Assembly (NCBI GenBank): GCA_903932565.1
Contig: CAIZGQ010000164.1
Location: forward strand, 1 to 6,135
DNA: 6,135 nt
Direction of reading: 5' to 3'
Origin: an uncultured Hyphomicrobiales bacterium
GTDB lineage: Bacteria; Pseudomonadota; Alphaproteobacteria; Rhizobiales; Beijerinckiaceae
Shown here: piece after piece, positions 4,952 to 6,135 of the stretch
Layout of the letters: the number at the start of each line of letters is the position of its first letter
Numbering within the stretch: position 1 is the stretch's first letter
The notes under the pieces: model-generated
Told to the model about the DNA's origin: nothing
Seen by the model: only the letters and a program-made list of their open reading frames with translations
The model's database searches: none
Position numbers and translations under genes: made by a program

Positions 4952-6135
4952 GGCAGTACTTCCCTGTTCAAAGCGGCGTTCGGGACGAGTTCGAAAGCGT
5001 TGGGTATCGCGTCGCGCGATTGGCGCGTCGTGACCAAAGGGCCGATGGCAACCAACGTTGCAAATAGAATGATGATCTCGAGGCCATAGACGACCGAATA
5101 TCCGGTCGCGGGATCAAGCAGCGCTTCACCCAGTGCACCAGAATCTGCAAGCGACGAGACGACTTCATGGATGATGCCGCTTGAAGCAATTGCGAGTCCG
5201 GCAGCCACCGCTTGCGCAGCGCCCCAGGCCCCCAGTGCAAGACCACGATCTTCCGGACGCGACAGGCTCATGCTGGCGGTCAACGTGCCATGGGCAAACA
5301 ATCCGCCACCCATGCCGATCAACGTGACGCCCATCGCAAACATTGGCAGCGACTGAAAGGGTGCTGCAAACATCACGCAGGCGAAGGCGACAATGCCGAC
5401 AAGTGCGCCAAGGCCCGCAACACGATGCGGATCGGCATTCTTTTCGAGTTTTTTCGCCGCCAGAATGAGACCAATGCCGCCACCTGCTGCGAGGCTCGCC
5501 GTCAGGGCTGTCGTTGCACTCACCGAGAGGTGCAGGACCTTGCCGCCATAAGGCTCAAGTAAAATATCTTGCATGGAAAAGCCTGCTGTGCCGAGTGCTG
5601 TTGCAATCAGGCGGCGGCGCATGCGGCCCGTCTTCTCGAACACATTCCAGCAGTCGCGAAACACCAGTGGTGCTGCCGTTGAAGCTTTGAAGTTGCGCGG
5701 CTCCTGCTTCCACAGGGCAAAGCAATTCAGCACCATGGTGACAACAGCCGATCCCTGGATGACCTGGATCAGCCGGATCTGGCTGAAGTGCGACAGCAGT
5801 AACCCGAAAATGATGGCGCTCAGGGCCATGCCGATCAGCAGCATCGCGCACAAAAGCGCCACAACTTTGGGCCGCGCATGGGCGGGCGCAAGGTCGGTTG
5901 CGAGCGCGAGACCAACTGTCTGGACCGTATGAAGACCGGCACCCACCAAAAGAAACGCAAGGGCGGCTGCAATCTGGCCAACGATGATCGGCCCCGTCGT
6001 GTCGCCGGAGAGAATGAGAAGCGCAAACGGCATGATCGCGAGGCCGCCGAATTGCAGCATCGTGCCAAGCCAGATGAAGGGAACGCGTCGCCAGCCGAGC
6101 ACGGAGCGATGATTGTCCGACTTGAAACCCACCAA
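4948..6135 (-). CDS. lhaA: Light-harvesting 1 assembly protein LhaA (PucC family), 5'-truncated
   Basis: LhaA is a major-facilitator-type membrane protein of the PucC/LhaA (BCD) family that helps assemble the LH1 antenna, probably by handling bacteriochlorophyll delivery or insertion. The window holds 395 C-terminal codons. The frame is open to the right edge and the first in-window codon, TTG, is almost certainly internal, since family members have roughly another 70-80 residues ahead. Diagnostic motifs are GFKSDNHRSVLGWRRVPFIW (3-22 of the visible part), HTVQTVGLALATDLAP (69-84), GFSMQDILLEPYGG (185-198), GMGGGLFAHGTLTASMS (274-290) and LGAWGAAQAV (301-310). About ten hydrophobic segments are visible, as expected for a 12-helix protein missing its first part. 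Its stop overlaps the puhA start as ATGA. In related bacteria the puhA promoter lies within this gene, and no intergenic space exists here for one. Confidence 0.96.
   Translation of the reverse strand: MVGFKSDNHRSVLGWRRVPFIWLGTMLQFGGLAIMPFALLILSGDTTGPIIVGQIAAALAFLLVGAGLHTVQTVGLALATDLAPAHARPKVVALLCAMLLIGMALSAIIFGLLLSHFSQIRLIQVIQGSAVVTMVLNCFALWKQEPRNFKASTAAPLVFRDCWNVFEKTGRMRRRLIATALGTAGFSMQDILLEPYGGKVLHLSVSATTALTASLAAGGGIGLILAAKKLEKNADPHRVAGLGALVGIVAFACVMFAAPFQSLPMFAMGVTLIGMGGGLFAHGTLTASMSLSRPEDRGLALGAWGAAQAVAAGLAIASSGIIHEVVSSLADSGALGEALLDPATGYSVVYGLEIIILFATLVAIGPLVTTRQSRDAIPNAFELVPNAALNREVLP

Overview
The window is a segment of a photosynthesis gene cluster from a purple, bacteriochlorophyll-containing proteobacterium, most likely an alphaproteobacterium. 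The evidence is an unbroken run of recognisable genes, all read on the minus strand: lhaA (5'-truncated at the right edge), puhA, puhB, puhC, a small conserved-looking gene of unknown function, acsF, puhE and hemA (3'-truncated at the left edge). This puhABC - small gene - acsF - puhE - hemA order is a known arrangement in aerobic and facultatively aerobic phototrophic alphaproteobacteria. The oxygen-dependent cyclase gene acsF means the host can make bacteriochlorophyll when oxygen is present. The DNA is moderately GC-rich. Genus cannot be set from this window.

Layout in transcription order (right to left): lhaA, a membrane protein for light-harvesting 1 assembly (6135 to 4948); puhA, the reaction-centre H subunit (4951 to 4175); puhB (4178 to 3474) and puhC (3449 to 2964), reaction-centre and LH1 assembly factors; a 101-residue soluble protein (2967 to 2662); acsF, Mg-protoporphyrin monomethyl ester cyclase (2665 to 1598); puhE, a multi-pass membrane assembly protein (1583 to 648); and, after a 90-bp gap, hemA, 5-aminolevulinate synthase (557 to the left edge).

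The genes are packed very tightly. Four junctions overlap by 4 bp (ATGA three times, TTGA once), two others have 24-bp and 14-bp gaps, and only the puhE-hemA gap is long enough for a conventional promoter. This points to one transcript with translational coupling, with any puhA promoter lying inside lhaA. Functionally the block combines tetrapyrrole supply (HemA at the first committed step, AcsF forming the isocyclic ring of bacteriochlorophyll), a structural subunit of the reaction centre (PuhA) and the factors that assemble the RC-LH1 core (LhaA, PuhB, PuhC, PuhE).

I found no RNA genes, mobile elements, CRISPR arrays or clear terminators, and no sign of a previously undescribed system. The points most worth a second look are the uncharacterised 101-residue protein, the TTG start and overlap of puhB, a 6+2+6 palindrome upstream of hemA, and the long C-terminal tail of PuhE.
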